NCBI RefSeq assembly: GCF_033843265.1
Contig: NZ_JAWXRD010000029.1
Coordinates: 62,001 to 126,000, forward strand
Length of the DNA stretch: 64,000 nt
Source: Scandinavium lactucae
GTDB lineage: Bacteria > Pseudomonadota > Gammaproteobacteria > Enterobacterales > Enterobacteriaceae
Direction of reading: 5' to 3'
This document shows positions 8,493 to 17,082 of the stretch, one piece after another. A program made the position numbers and the translations under genes. How positions within the stretch are numbered: the first letter of the stretch is position 1; each line of letters opens with the position of its first letter. The notes under the pieces were generated by a model. The model had not been told where the DNA came from, searched no databases, and saw only the letters and a program-made list of their open reading frames with translations.

Positions 8493-10757
8493 TTACTCTT
8501 CGCTGTCGCCCGCGCTTGAGGTCGGACGCATCGGAGAGTCGATGTCAATCTTGTCGATTTTCTGCAAGCCGCGCATCAGCGTGCCGCGACGACCGCGCTC
8601 GCCGGTGACTTTTTGCAGCTCTTCCGGACGGAGTTTGATCTTACGCTTACCGACATGAATGGTCAGCGTGCTCTGCGGCGGCAGGATGTAGAGATGCGCC
8701 AGACCGTCCGCGCCTTTCGCTGCATCGGCGGAAGGAATGCCGATAATTTTGTTGCCCTTGCCTTTCGACAGCTGTGGCAAATCGCTCAGCGGGAACATCA
8801 GCATCCGACCCGCCTGGGTTATCGCCAGCAGCATGTCGGACTCGTCCTCAATCACCAGCGGCGGCATCACCTGTGCGTTATCCGGCAGGGTGATCAGCGC
8901 TTTACCCGCACGGTTACGCGACACTAAATCGTTGAAGGTACACACGAAACCATACCCTGCATCGGAGGCCATCAGCAGTTTTTGGTCGTCGTTTTCCATC
9001 AGCATGTGGGTCACGGTCGCGCCCGGCGGCAACGTCAGCTTACCGGTCAACGGTTCGCCCTGCCCGCGCGCCGACGGCAGCGTGATCGGGTCGATGGCGT
9101 AGCTGCGTCCGGTGGTATCGACAAACACCACCGGCTGGTTGCTCTTGCCTTTCACCGACGCTTTCCAGCTGTCGCCCGCTTTGTAGCTCAAACCTTTGGC
9201 GTCGATGTCGTGGCCTTTGGCGCTACGCACCCAGCCGCTCTGCGACAGCACAATGGTCACCGGCTCAGACGGCAGCATGTCGTGCTCGTTCATTGCCTTG
9301 GCTTCTTCGCGCTCACGCAGCGGGGAACGACGATCGTCGCCAAACGCTTCGGCATCGGCCTGCAGTTCTTTCTTCAGCAGGTTGCTCATTTTACGTTCGG
9401 AAGCAAGGATCGCCTGAATCTGATCGCGCTCTTTTTCGAGGTCGTTTTGCTCACCGCGAATTTTCACCTCTTCCAGTTTGGCGAGGTGGCGTAATTTCAG
9501 TTCGAGGATAGCTTCAGCCTGGGTTTCGCTGATGCCAAAGCGCGACATCAGCGCGGGTTTCGGTTCATCCTCACTGCGAATGATTTCAATCACTTCGTCA
9601 ATATTGAGGAACGCCACCAGCAAACCTTCAAGGATATGCAGGCGCTTGAGCACTTTCTCGAGGCGATGGTTCAGGCGGCGGCTGACGGTATCACGACGGA
9701 ATGCCAGCCATTCGGTGAGGATTTCCAGCAGGTTTTTCACCTGCGGACGGTTATCCAGACCGATCATGTTCATGTTGATACGGTAGCTTTTTTCCAGATC
9801 GGTGGTGGCGAACAGGTGATTCATGACCTGCTCCATATCCACGCGATTGGAGCGCGGGACGATAACCAGACGGGTCGGGTTTTCGTGATCCGATTCGTCA
9901 CGCAGATCGTCGACCATCGGCAGCTTTTTATTGCGCATCTGGCTGGCGATTTGTTCCAGCACGCGTGCGCCGGAAACCTGGTGCGGCAGCGCGGTAATCA
10001 CCACCGCACCGTCTTCTTTCTTCCATACCGCACGCATGCGCACCGAGCCACGGCCAGTCTGGTAAATTTTACGAATATCGGCACGCGGGGTGATGATTTC
10101 CGCTTCGGTTGGATAATCCGGCCCCTGCACGATATCGAGCAGTTCGTCGAGCGTGGTTTTCGGCTGTTCAATCAGGGTGATTGCCGCTTTCGCCACTTCA
10201 CGCACGTTATGTGGAGGAATATCCGTCGCCATGCCCACCGCGATACCGGTGGTGCCGTTGAGCAGAATATTCGGCAGGCGCGCGGGTAACATGCGCGGTT
10301 CCTGCAAAGTGCCGTCGAAGTTTGGCAGCCAGTCAACGGTGCCCTGACCCAGTTCGCCCAGCAGCACTTCGGCATATTTAGATAGACGGGATTCGGTGTA
10401 ACGCATCGCGGCGAAGGACTTCGGATCGTCCGGCGCACCCCAGTTCCCCTGACCATCGACCAGTGGATAACGATAGGAGAACGGCTGCGCCATCAGCACC
10501 ATGGCTTCATAACAGGCGCTGTCGCCGTGCGGATGGTATTTACCCAGCACGTCGCCGACCGTACGGGCGGATTTCTTGAATTTGGCGCTGGCGCTCAGCC
10601 CCAGCTCGGACATTGCGTAAACAATGCGACGCTGTACCGGTTTCAGGCCATCGCCAATAAATGGCAAGGCGCGGTCCATGATGACGTACATGGAGTAGTC
10701 AAGGTACGCTTTTTCCGTAAACTCATGTAGCGCAAGGCGCTCTGCCATATCGCTCAT
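8493..10757 (-). CDS. parC: DNA topoisomerase IV subunit A
   Basis: A 754-residue subunit that cuts and rejoins DNA during chromosome decatenation with ParE. The catalytic tyrosine is Tyr120 (AAMRYTE). The quinolone-determining region reads HPHGDSACYE with Ser80 and Glu84, the unmutated state of the family. The C-terminal part (about 500-740) is the beta-pinwheel DNA-wrapping domain with repeats such as GYGFVCTFNDL and GRMLMFPLSDL. The start at 10757 (MSDMAERLAL) matches the E. coli N-terminus; the frame extends 15 codons upstream without similarity. The partner gene parE lies about 9.4 kb downstream in the same orientation. Confidence 0.98.
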   Translation of the reverse strand: MSDMAERLALHEFTEKAYLDYSMYVIMDRALPFIGDGLKPVQRRIVYAMSELGLSASAKFKKSARTVGDVLGKYHPHGDSACYEAMVLMAQPFSYRYPLVDGQGNWGAPDDPKSFAAMRYTESRLSKYAEVLLGELGQGTVDWLPNFDGTLQEPRMLPARLPNILLNGTTGIAVGMATDIPPHNVREVAKAAITLIEQPKTTLDELLDIVQGPDYPTEAEIITPRADIRKIYQTGRGSVRMRAVWKKEDGAVVITALPHQVSGARVLEQIASQMRNKKLPMVDDLRDESDHENPTRLVIVPRSNRVDMEQVMNHLFATTDLEKSYRINMNMIGLDNRPQVKNLLEILTEWLAFRRDTVSRRLNHRLEKVLKRLHILEGLLVAFLNIDEVIEIIRSEDEPKPALMSRFGISETQAEAILELKLRHLAKLEEVKIRGEQNDLEKERDQIQAILASERKMSNLLKKELQADAEAFGDDRRSPLREREEAKAMNEHDMLPSEPVTIVLSQSGWVRSAKGHDIDAKGLSYKAGDSWKASVKGKSNQPVVFVDTTGRSYAIDPITLPSARGQGEPLTGKLTLPPGATVTHMLMENDDQKLLMASDAGYGFVCTFNDLVSRNRAGKALITLPDNAQVMPPLVIEDESDMLLAITQAGRMLMFPLSDLPQLSKGKGNKIIGIPSADAAKGADGLAHLYILPPQSTLTIHVGKRKIKLRPEELQKVTGERGRRGTLMRGLQKIDKIDIDSPMRPTSSAGDSEE

Positions 10758-10886
10758 TAACTGTGTTTCCTCAACAAATTCGCCCGGCCATACAGCGGGC
10801 AATATTGCCGCCGATAGTACCTTATCTGACGCGCTGAGTCACAGGGGGAAGCGGTTTTACCGCTGCGAATGCAGCGGCACGGAGGA

Positions 10887-11291
10887 TTACTTGCTGACTT
10901 TGTTGATTTGCTTCACGTCGATTTCAACCGAGTTCCAGTCTTTATCGACTTCGCCCTGAATCTCGACCACATCCTGCGGGGTGATGGTCACGCCATTCCA
11001 GCGTTTATGGTCGATATCGACATTCACGGTGCCGGTGGCATCTTTGAAGGTGTAAACGTCGTCAGAAAGTCGCTCGGTGATAGTGCCGCGCAGCGTAACC
11101 CAGGCATCATCGCGCATCGATTTTGCTTTCTCAACGGTGGTGACGCTGCCGTTTGGCCCGGCGAACCCGCCGCCCTGGCTGGTTGTCGTGGCGGTTGAAC
11201 CCGGACCGGTAAAGCCACCCTGGGTGTTAGCGGCAAAAACAGGGGCTGACATCAGGGCCACAATGGCCGCAACTGCTAATGTTTTCTTCAT
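10887..11291 (-). CDS. ygiW: Periplasmic OB-fold stress protein YgiW
   Basis: A 134-residue protein of the YgiW/YdeI (BOF) family. A Sec signal peptide covers residues 1-21 (cleavage after VFA), then comes a glycine-rich stretch with two similar GGFTGPG/GGFAGPN elements. An OB-fold follows to the end (DDAWVTLRGTITERL onward). Family members (VisP in Salmonella) contribute to stress tolerance and bind small periplasmic ligands. It is transcribed divergently from qseBC across a region holding a CTTAA-N6-CTTAA repeat, fitting the known QseB control of ygiW. GGGAG before ATG supports the start. Confidence 0.95.
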   Translation of the reverse strand: MKKTLAVAAIVALMSAPVFAANTQGGFTGPGSTATTTSQGGGFAGPNGSVTTVEKAKSMRDDAWVTLRGTITERLSDDVYTFKDATGTVNVDIDHKRWNGVTITPQDVVEIQGEVDKDWNSVEIDVKQINKVSK

Positions 11292-11341
11292 CGTATTTTC
11301 TCCCTTAGAGATGATTCAGTGACTCATTAAACAGGCTAAAA

Positions 11342-11357
11342 CTTAACGACTTCTTAA
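11342..11357. promoter_or_regulatory. QseB/PmrA-type direct repeat CTTAA-N6-CTTAA
   Basis: Two perfect CTTAA half-sites (11342-11346 and 11353-11357) separated by 6 bp lie between divergent ygiW and qseB. This is the recognition pattern reported for PmrA and QseB response regulators (established knowledge). Autoregulation of qseBC and control of ygiW is the expected role. Confidence 0.75.
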
Positions 11358-11443
11358 GGCGGAAAAAGATTATTTTTTGCTGTACAGCGCGGCTTCGCGC
11401 GGGTTTACTGGCGATGATTATCGGTGACAACGGGGGCGAACGG

Positions 11444-12103
11444 ATGCGAATTTTACTGGTAGAAGACGACAAGCTGATTGGCGACGGGCTGAAGACCGGG
11501 CTTGTCAAAATGGGCTTTACGCTGGACTGGTTCACGCGCGGGGAGGAAGGCAGAGCCGCGCTCTACACCGCCCCGTATGATGCGGTGATCCTCGACCTGA
11601 CGCTGCCCGGGATCGACGGACTGGAAATCCTGCGCGACTGGCGTGCGGAAGGACGCAAAGAGCCGGTGCTGATCCTCACCGCGCGCGACGCCCTCGCCCA
11701 GCGCGTGGAAGGCCTACGGTTAGGGGCCGATGACTACCTGTGTAAACCGTTCGCGCTAATTGAGGTCGCCGCCCGCCTCGAAGCCCTGATCCGCCGCGTC
11801 CACGGCCAGGCCAGCAACGCCCTTCATCACGGCCCGGTAACGCTCAATCCCGATAGCCTGACCGCCACCCTGAACGATGAACCGCTGACGCTGAAACCAA
11901 AAGAGTTCGCCCTGCTCGAACTGCTGATGCGTAACGCCGGGCGCGTGCTGCCGCGTAAGCTTATCGAAGAGAAGCTGTATAACTGGGATGATGACGTTTC
12001 CAGCAACGCCGTGGAGGTTCACGTGCATCACCTGCGCCGCAAGCTTGGCAGCCATTTTATCCGAACCGTGCACGGGATCGGCTACACCCTGAGTAATGAC
12101 TAA
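11444..12103 (+). CDS. qseB: Two-component response regulator QseB
   Basis: A 219-residue OmpR/PhoB-family regulator, the same length as in E. coli. The receiver domain (1-~115) has the acidic pocket VEDD and the phosphoacceptor Asp51 (VILDLTLPG); the winged-helix DNA-binding domain spans about 125-219 (VHVHHLRRKLG). It responds to the QseC kinase and controls flagellar, virulence and stress genes. The start at 11444 begins MRILLVEDD; an in-frame ATG 30 bp upstream adds residues absent from the family. The qseC start codon follows its TAA with no intervening base, so the two are translationally linked. Confidence 0.97.
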   Translation: MRILLVEDDKLIGDGLKTGLVKMGFTLDWFTRGEEGRAALYTAPYDAVILDLTLPGIDGLEILRDWRAEGRKEPVLILTARDALAQRVEGLRLGADDYLCKPFALIEVAARLEALIRRVHGQASNALHHGPVTLNPDSLTATLNDEPLTLKPKEFALLELLMRNAGRVLPRKLIEEKLYNWDDDVSSNAVEVHVHHLRRKLGSHFIRTVHGIGYTLSND

Positions 12104-13453
12104 ATGAGATTTCTGCGCCACCTGAGCCTGCGTCTGCGCCTTACGCTGCTGTTTATCGTGCTGACCCTGGTCGCCTGGAGCTGCGCCAGCTTTATCGCCT
12201 GGCAGCAAACCAGCCATAAGCTCGACAAGCTGTTTGATACCCAGCAGATGCTGTTCGCCAAGCGTCTGAGCGCCATGGATTTCAACGAGCTGCACGTCAT
12301 CACCCCGCAACTGCGCACCAAGAAGAAGATTAAGCACGGGCATCTCGACGATGACGCGCTGGCGTTCGCCATTTACACCTCCGACGGACGGATGGTGCTG
12401 AACGACGGCGATAACGGGCAAGACATTCCCTACAGCTATCGCCGGGAAGGGTTTGACGACGGACGCATAAATAATGACGACGACGAATGGCGTTTGATCT
12501 GGATAACCACCGCCGATGAAAAATACCGGATCGTGGTCGGCCAGGAGTGGGATTATCGCCAGGAGATGGCGCTGGATATCGTGACCTCGCAGCTCGCGCC
12601 GTGGCTGGTGGCGCTCCCGCTGATGGTGCTGTTGCTGATCCTGCTCCTGAGCCGCGAGCTGGCCCCGCTGAAAAAGCTAACCCGCACCCTGCAACATCGC
12701 ACCCCGGGATCGGACGAACAGCTGAGCACGCACGGCGTGCCGGGCGAGGTACGCCCGCTGGTGGACGCCCTGAATCAGTTGTTTACCCGTTCCCACAACA
12801 TGATTTTGCGCGAGCGACGTTTTACCTCAGATGCCGCCCATGAACTGCGTAGCCCGCTGACCGCGCTGAAAGTACAAACCGAAGTCGCGCAGCTTTCGAT
12901 GGACGATCCTGACAGCCGGGTGAAAGCGCTGTCGCAACTGCATGCCGGGATCGACCGGGCTACGCGACTGGTTGAGCAGTTGCTGACCTTATCGCGCCTC
13001 GATTCGCTGGCTGAGCTGGACGACGTGGAACAGCTGCCGATGGGCGACCTGCTGCAATCGTCGGTGATGGATATTTACCACCCGGCGCAGCAGGCAGGCA
13101 TTGAGCTGCGGTTACACATCAACGCCCCGGACGTGACGCGCCGCGGGCAGGCCCTGCTGTTGGGCTTGCTGGTGCGTAATTTGCTCGATAACGCGGTGCG
13201 TTACAGCCCGCGTGGCAGCACCGTGGACGTCACGCTCAATGCCCATGGCTTCACGGTGCAGGATAACGGCCCGGGGATTAGCCCCGACGCCCTCGCCCGC
13301 GTCGGCGAGCGTTTTTATCGCCCACCCGGGCAAGATGAGCCGGGCAGCGGCCTGGGGTTATCCATCGTGCAGCGTATCGCCACCCTGCATCAGATGCATG
13401 CAGAATTCAGTAACGCTCCCGCAGGTGGTTTTATCGCCCGCATCAGCTGGTAG
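12104..13453 (+). CDS. qseC: Sensor histidine kinase QseC
   Basis: A 449-residue inner-membrane kinase. It has membrane helices at about 12-34 and 164-184 with a periplasmic sensor loop between them, and a phosphoacceptor His246 in SDAAHELRSPLTAL. The ATPase domain shows N-box LLDNAVRYSPRG, G1 DNGPGIS and G2 GSGLGLS. In E. coli it senses autoinducer-3 and adrenergic signals and phosphorylates QseB. It starts immediately after qseB. An interrupted palindrome lies between its stop and mdaB. Confidence 0.97.
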   Translation: MRFLRHLSLRLRLTLLFIVLTLVAWSCASFIAWQQTSHKLDKLFDTQQMLFAKRLSAMDFNELHVITPQLRTKKKIKHGHLDDDALAFAIYTSDGRMVLNDGDNGQDIPYSYRREGFDDGRINNDDDEWRLIWITTADEKYRIVVGQEWDYRQEMALDIVTSQLAPWLVALPLMVLLLILLLSRELAPLKKLTRTLQHRTPGSDEQLSTHGVPGEVRPLVDALNQLFTRSHNMILRERRFTSDAAHELRSPLTALKVQTEVAQLSMDDPDSRVKALSQLHAGIDRATRLVEQLLTLSRLDSLAELDDVEQLPMGDLLQSSVMDIYHPAQQAGIELRLHINAPDVTRRGQALLLGLLVRNLLDNAVRYSPRGSTVDVTLNAHGFTVQDNGPGISPDALARVGERFYRPPGQDEPGSGLGLSIVQRIATLHQMHAEFSNAPAGGFIARISW

Positions 13454-13466
13454 CGCGATTATTGCT

Positions 13467-13501
13467 AAATTAGCAAAAGACTTTGCACATTTTGCTAATT
13501 T
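13467..13501. other. Interrupted 12-bp palindrome between qseC and mdaB
   Basis: AAATTAGCAAAA (13467-13478) and its exact reverse complement (13490-13501) are separated by 11 bp. It begins 13 bp after the qseC stop and ends 57 bp before mdaB. It could be a weak terminator of qseC or an operator for mdaB-ygiN; the AT-rich arms and lack of a T-run make the operator reading at least as likely. Confidence 0.55.
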
Positions 13502-13558
13502 AATCGTTTCAGTCGTGGAGTTACACTGATGCATATTTTCAGTTCCTGAGGCACAACG

Positions 13559-14140
13559 ATGAGCAATATCCTGATTATTAACGGCGGTAAAAAATTCGGC
13601 CATTCCAACGGTCAGCTGAACGACACCATGACCGAGGTCGCGGATGGTTTCCTGCGCGACGCCGGGCATGAAGTCCGTGTTGTTCGCGCTGACAGCGATT
13701 ACGACGTGAAGGCAGAAGTGCAGAACTTCCTGTGGGCCGACACCATCATCTGGCAGATGCCGGGCTGGTGGATGGGCGCACCGTGGACCGTGAAAAAATA
13801 CATCGACGACGTATTCACCGAAGGCCACGGTTCGCTGTATGCCAGCGACGGTCGTACCCGGTCTGATGACAGCAAAAAATACGGCTCCGGCGGCCTGATT
13901 CAGGGCAAAACATACATGCTGTCCCTGACCTGGAACGCGCCGATGGAAGCGTTCACCGAAGAAGACCAGTTCTTCCACGGCGTGGGTGTGGACGGCGTTT
14001 ATCTGCCGTTCCACAAAGCTAACCAGTTCCTGGGCATGGATGCGCTGCCGACGTTCATTGCCAACGACGTGATTAAAATGCCTGACGTTCCGCGCTATGT
14101 AGCAGAATATCGCAAGCATCTTGCCGAGATTTTTGCTTAA
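13559..14140 (+). CDS. mdaB: NADPH:quinone oxidoreductase MdaB
   Basis: A 193-residue cytosolic flavoprotein of the flavodoxin-like NQO family (modulator of drug activity B). It reduces quinones by two electrons, avoiding semiquinones. Conserved features include the N-terminal strand ILIINGGKKFGHSNG and the FAD-contact region WQMPGWWMGAPW (about 62-73). GAGG precedes the ATG. ygiN follows 33 bp later, and in E. coli the pair forms a quinone redox cycle, so co-transcription is expected. Confidence 0.96.
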   Translation: MSNILIINGGKKFGHSNGQLNDTMTEVADGFLRDAGHEVRVVRADSDYDVKAEVQNFLWADTIIWQMPGWWMGAPWTVKKYIDDVFTEGHGSLYASDGRTRSDDSKKYGSGGLIQGKTYMLSLTWNAPMEAFTEEDQFFHGVGVDGVYLPFHKANQFLGMDALPTFIANDVIKMPDVPRYVAEYRKHLAEIFA

Positions 14141-14173
14141 CTGAAGGTCTGCATAAAAAGGAGTACGACTATC

Positions 14174-14488
14174 ATGTTAACTGTTATTGCTGAGATCCGT
14201 ACCCGTCCTGGTCAGCACCACCGTCAGGCCGTACTGGATCAGTTCACGAAAATCATTCCGACCGTGCTGAAGGAAGAAGGCTGCCACGGCTACGCGCCAA
14301 TGGTCGACCACGCCGCAGGCGTGAGCTTCCAGGCCACCGCCCCGGACTCCATCACCATGGTTGAGCAGTGGGAAACCGTCGCCCATCTGGAAGCCCATCT
14401 GCAAACCGCGCACATGAAAGCGTGGAGCGAAGCGGTAAAAGGTGACGTGCTGGAAAGCCGAATTAGTATTCTGGAACCTGCGCTGTAA
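14174..14488 (+). CDS. ygiN: Quinol monooxygenase YgiN
   Basis: A 104-residue antibiotic-biosynthesis-monooxygenase (ABM) fold protein, normally a homodimer. It oxidises quinols back to quinones without a cofactor, complementing MdaB. The ABM core is visible as MLTVIAEIRTRPGQ at the start and EQWETVAHLEAHLQTAHM in the second half. AAGGAG lies upstream of the ATG. A strong terminator follows, and the conserved backbone stops here: parE, next to ygiN in E. coli, is 5.7 kb away. Confidence 0.96.
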   Translation: MLTVIAEIRTRPGQHHRQAVLDQFTKIIPTVLKEEGCHGYAPMVDHAAGVSFQATAPDSITMVEQWETVAHLEAHLQTAHMKAWSEAVKGDVLESRISILEPAL

Positions 14489-14506
14489 TTTTCCCGCATA
14501 AAATCG

Positions 14507-14548
14507 AAAAGCCGGATAACGTCTATAACGCGTTGTCCGGCTTTTTTG
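14507..14548 (+). terminator. Terminator of mdaB-ygiN
   Basis: A 14-bp stem (14507-14520 with 14532-14545, one T-G wobble) is followed by TTTTTTG. It marks the left border of the insertion between ygiN and parE. Confidence 0.85.
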
Positions 14549-14692
14549 TTTATGTGGGGTTGGGGTGAGTTTGGTGCTGGAGCGTGAGTTGAGAGGCGGG
14601 TTTGTGCCAGGAGCGGACGTTTTGCTGCTTAAAAAACGCTCTGTTATTGCGGTCAATTTTTGTCGGCCACTTCATTCAGCAAAAGTTCGATT

Positions 14693-14734
14693 TATAAAAA
14701 AAAACCAATCGGGCTGTAATCAATCAACCCGACC
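14693..14734 (-). terminator. Terminator of the RpiR-family gene
   Basis: On the minus strand a 7-bp stem (14728-14734 with 14707-14713, two G-T pairs) is followed by GG and a run of nine T. It lies 7 bp after the regulator's stop codon. Confidence 0.65.
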
Positions 14735-14741
14735 CTTATAA

Positions 14742-15518
14742 TTACTTTGCACTTTGCCTTTTCAGAAGGTCCATAAAGATATAATCAAAAATCCAAGAAA
14801 TCGAAATTGAATCGGTAACTTTCTGCGTTTTCCCTCCCCGATCTATATTGATATAAAGATTCAGCGCACATAATTCATTTAAATTAGAGCCTTGCTTCCC
14901 TGTTATACTTATTAATTTCGCAGACATGGCGTTAAGTTCTCTTGCTGCATGTAAACAGGTTGGGTTTTCGCCAGTTCTTGATAAAAGCAAACAAATTCTG
15001 TGTGAGTGATTTATTCGTGATAAATGGTCTTGCTCTACATTATTGAATACGGCAACCTTCTTTCCAAGAAAAGATAGGTTATCTGCTCCTATCATTGCCA
15101 GATGATAATTCTTTCCCGTAGCGTAAATATCGATATACTCAGATTTGTTTATTAACTCCATAACCTCGATGTAAATTTCTTTCTGTATAGAAACCACCTT
15201 GCTATGTTCGGCTGATAAGCTCTTATGTATAAATGACAAACTATCTTCAGAATTAATATTCGAGTAATCACCATTTTGCAAGGATGTTTTTTTCTCATGT
15301 AACATTTGATAATCAAGAGCGTAGTGCAATCTAAAATCCGCAAAACCTTTATAACCCAGTTTCCTGGCAAAACGGTTCAGCGTCGCTGCGCTCGTATAAG
15401 TCTCTTTTGCCAGTGCTTCTGCGGAAAGCTCGATAACTTTATGTGGTTTTTCATTTAGATAGGCTACAATCCTTTGTTCCTGATGAGTGAATTCCAAATG
15501 ACCATAATACGCAAGCAT
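14742..15518 (-). CDS. RpiR/MurR-family transcriptional regulator (HTH + SIS domain)
   Basis: A 258-residue regulator. The N-terminal HTH_6 domain (about 1-75) contains LAKETYTSAATLNRFARKLG, and the SIS sugar-phosphate isomerase-like domain (about 95-250) contains IDIYATGKNYHLA and LLLSRTGENP. RpiR proteins sense phosphosugars and control sugar catabolism. The start at 15518 (MLAYYGHLEF) is chosen for its strong GGAGGT 10 nt upstream; the frame stays open a further 41 codons without RpiR similarity. It is divergent from a PTS EIIC gene, with a TTTCAT-type palindrome between them, so it probably controls that cluster. It is AT-rich compared with ygiN and parE. Confidence 0.88.
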   Translation of the reverse strand: MLAYYGHLEFTHQEQRIVAYLNEKPHKVIELSAEALAKETYTSAATLNRFARKLGYKGFADFRLHYALDYQMLHEKKTSLQNGDYSNINSEDSLSFIHKSLSAEHSKVVSIQKEIYIEVMELINKSEYIDIYATGKNYHLAMIGADNLSFLGKKVAVFNNVEQDHLSRINHSHRICLLLSRTGENPTCLHAARELNAMSAKLISITGKQGSNLNELCALNLYINIDRGGKTQKVTDSISISWIFDYIFMDLLKRQSAK

Positions 15519-15554
15519 TGAACAGTACCTCCAGGTTCTAGACAATTCCATTCT

Positions 15555-15571
15555 ATGAAAGAACCTTTCAT
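15555..15571. promoter_or_regulatory. Palindromic operator candidate for the RpiR regulator
   Basis: ATGAAAG-AAC-CTTTCAT is a perfect 7-bp inverted repeat lying 37 bp upstream of the regulator start, in the region shared with the PTS gene. A second ATGAAAG half-site is at 15596-15602. TGAAA-N-TTTCA palindromes are typical RpiR targets (established knowledge); binding here is inferred. Confidence 0.5.
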
Positions 15572-15779
15572 TTAAATGTGAAATAACCGGCAAAAATGAA
15601 AGATTTATACAACTTTTAAACGGCAATTGATTTGTCAACATGAATGCGTATGATTACTTTAGATGTGTAGTTAAGACCCAGTTCAGACTTATCTTTTATG
15701 TTACCCTTACGATAAGGAGTGCGGTTATTGATTAATGAGGCATTAGAGCCATCATTAGATAATAACCAATACTAAGACT

Positions 15780-17048
15780 ATGGAAACAAAACCATTAAAT
15801 GTAATCGCAGAAGAGCTAATAAATCGTCTGGCTGGGCCGTTAATCAAAGTTGGTAATGTTCCAGCAGTCGCTGCTGTTCGTGATGGTCTTATTGCGACAA
15901 TACCTTTGATTATCATCGGCAGTCTTTTTCTTCTTACTTCTATGCTGGGACAAAATAACACCTTTAGTGAACTGGCTATATTGCCCGCGCTCAGCCCCTA
16001 TTCTTCTAAGTTCGTTGTGTTTTTTTCCATGACTATGAACTTTATCGCTTTATATGCTGCTTTAGCGATAGGTCTAATTTATGCAAGAAATCTTAATATT
16101 GATGTTATCGGTGCAGCATTATTAGCACTCGCTTCATTCTTTCTGTTTAACTTTAACTCAGTAGAAGCAGGACTGGACAGCCGGATGTTCTCGGCAACAG
16201 GACTGTTCACTGCTATTGTCAGCTCATTACTAAGTGTTAAATGTTATAGTATCTTTATCAAACGTAAAATTACAATAAGGATGCCGGAAGGGGTACCCCC
16301 TAATGTAATCAATGCCTTTGTCGCTTTGATTCCTTACTTTCTTATTCTTAGTGCATTTTGGTTTATTCGCAGCATTCTTGACTTTAACTTTTCCAGTACG
16401 ATTAATGAAGCATTAATTCCAATTCTCAATGCTTCCGATAGCATTATCGTTTTCACCATCATTAAATTTATCACTTTATTATTATGGGCTATTGGTATGC
16501 ACGGTGATAACATGATGTCACCGTTGGTCTCGCCAATGACATATCGGTGGGTTGCAGAAAATGCTCAAGCTGTGTCACAAGGAGTGCCCCTTAATCAATT
16601 ACCACATATCTGGACGACCGTAGTTGAAAGAATAAGTATGTGGCCAGCTTCAGTGTGGAGTGTACTGGCTCTGATGTGGTTTTCACGATTAAAACAAGCC
16701 AAAACACTGGCCATTATTGCGACTCCTGCTGCTATTTTCACTATTGTTGAACCAGTTATTTTTGGTCTGCCATTAGTGCTAAATCCATTTTTAATTATCC
16801 CGTTTGTACTTTCCGGCACTATCTCTTCATTAATCACGTATACTGCATTTTCTTTGGAATGGATAAACAGAGTCTTTGTCGAACTACCATGGGCTACACC
16901 TCCTTTCATATCTGGTTATATTGCCACGGGCGGTGATTGGATGGCATTAGTTCTTATTGTAGTAAATTTCCTGCTGGGTTTAATAATTTACTATCCATTC
17001 TGGAAAGCATATGAACGTTCACAATTAGCAGAAAATAATCTGAGTTAA
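15780..17048 (+). CDS. PTS sugar transporter subunit IIC, cellobiose/chitobiose (Lac) family
   Basis: A 422-residue polytopic inner-membrane EIIC of the cellobiose/diacetylchitobiose type with about ten hydrophobic segments. It has the substrate-site motifs GMHGDNMMSPL (about residues 240-250) and VEPVIFGLPLVLNP (about 325-338). It imports and phosphorylates a disaccharide-like sugar, but needs EIIA and EIIB, and none is encoded nearby, so it must borrow them. No good ribosome site precedes the ATG; a short frame beginning TTG at 15728 ends 4 nt upstream and may couple translation. Two oxidoreductases follow, and no phospho-glycosidase is present. The substrate is unknown. Confidence 0.88.
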   Translation: METKPLNVIAEELINRLAGPLIKVGNVPAVAAVRDGLIATIPLIIIGSLFLLTSMLGQNNTFSELAILPALSPYSSKFVVFFSMTMNFIALYAALAIGLIYARNLNIDVIGAALLALASFFLFNFNSVEAGLDSRMFSATGLFTAIVSSLLSVKCYSIFIKRKITIRMPEGVPPNVINAFVALIPYFLILSAFWFIRSILDFNFSSTINEALIPILNASDSIIVFTIIKFITLLLWAIGMHGDNMMSPLVSPMTYRWVAENAQAVSQGVPLNQLPHIWTTVVERISMWPASVWSVLALMWFSRLKQAKTLAIIATPAAIFTIVEPVIFGLPLVLNPFLIIPFVLSGTISSLITYTAFSLEWINRVFVELPWATPPFISGYIATGGDWMALVLIVVNFLLGLIIYYPFWKAYERSQLAENNLS

Positions 17049-17082
17049 TATCACATATAACAATGTCATAAGGAAATATACA

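Noticed and set aside
9636..10289. Plus-strand frames opposite parC
   Set aside because: They are antisense shadows of a conserved, high-GC gene; several overlapping frames of the same kind occur and none resembles a protein family.
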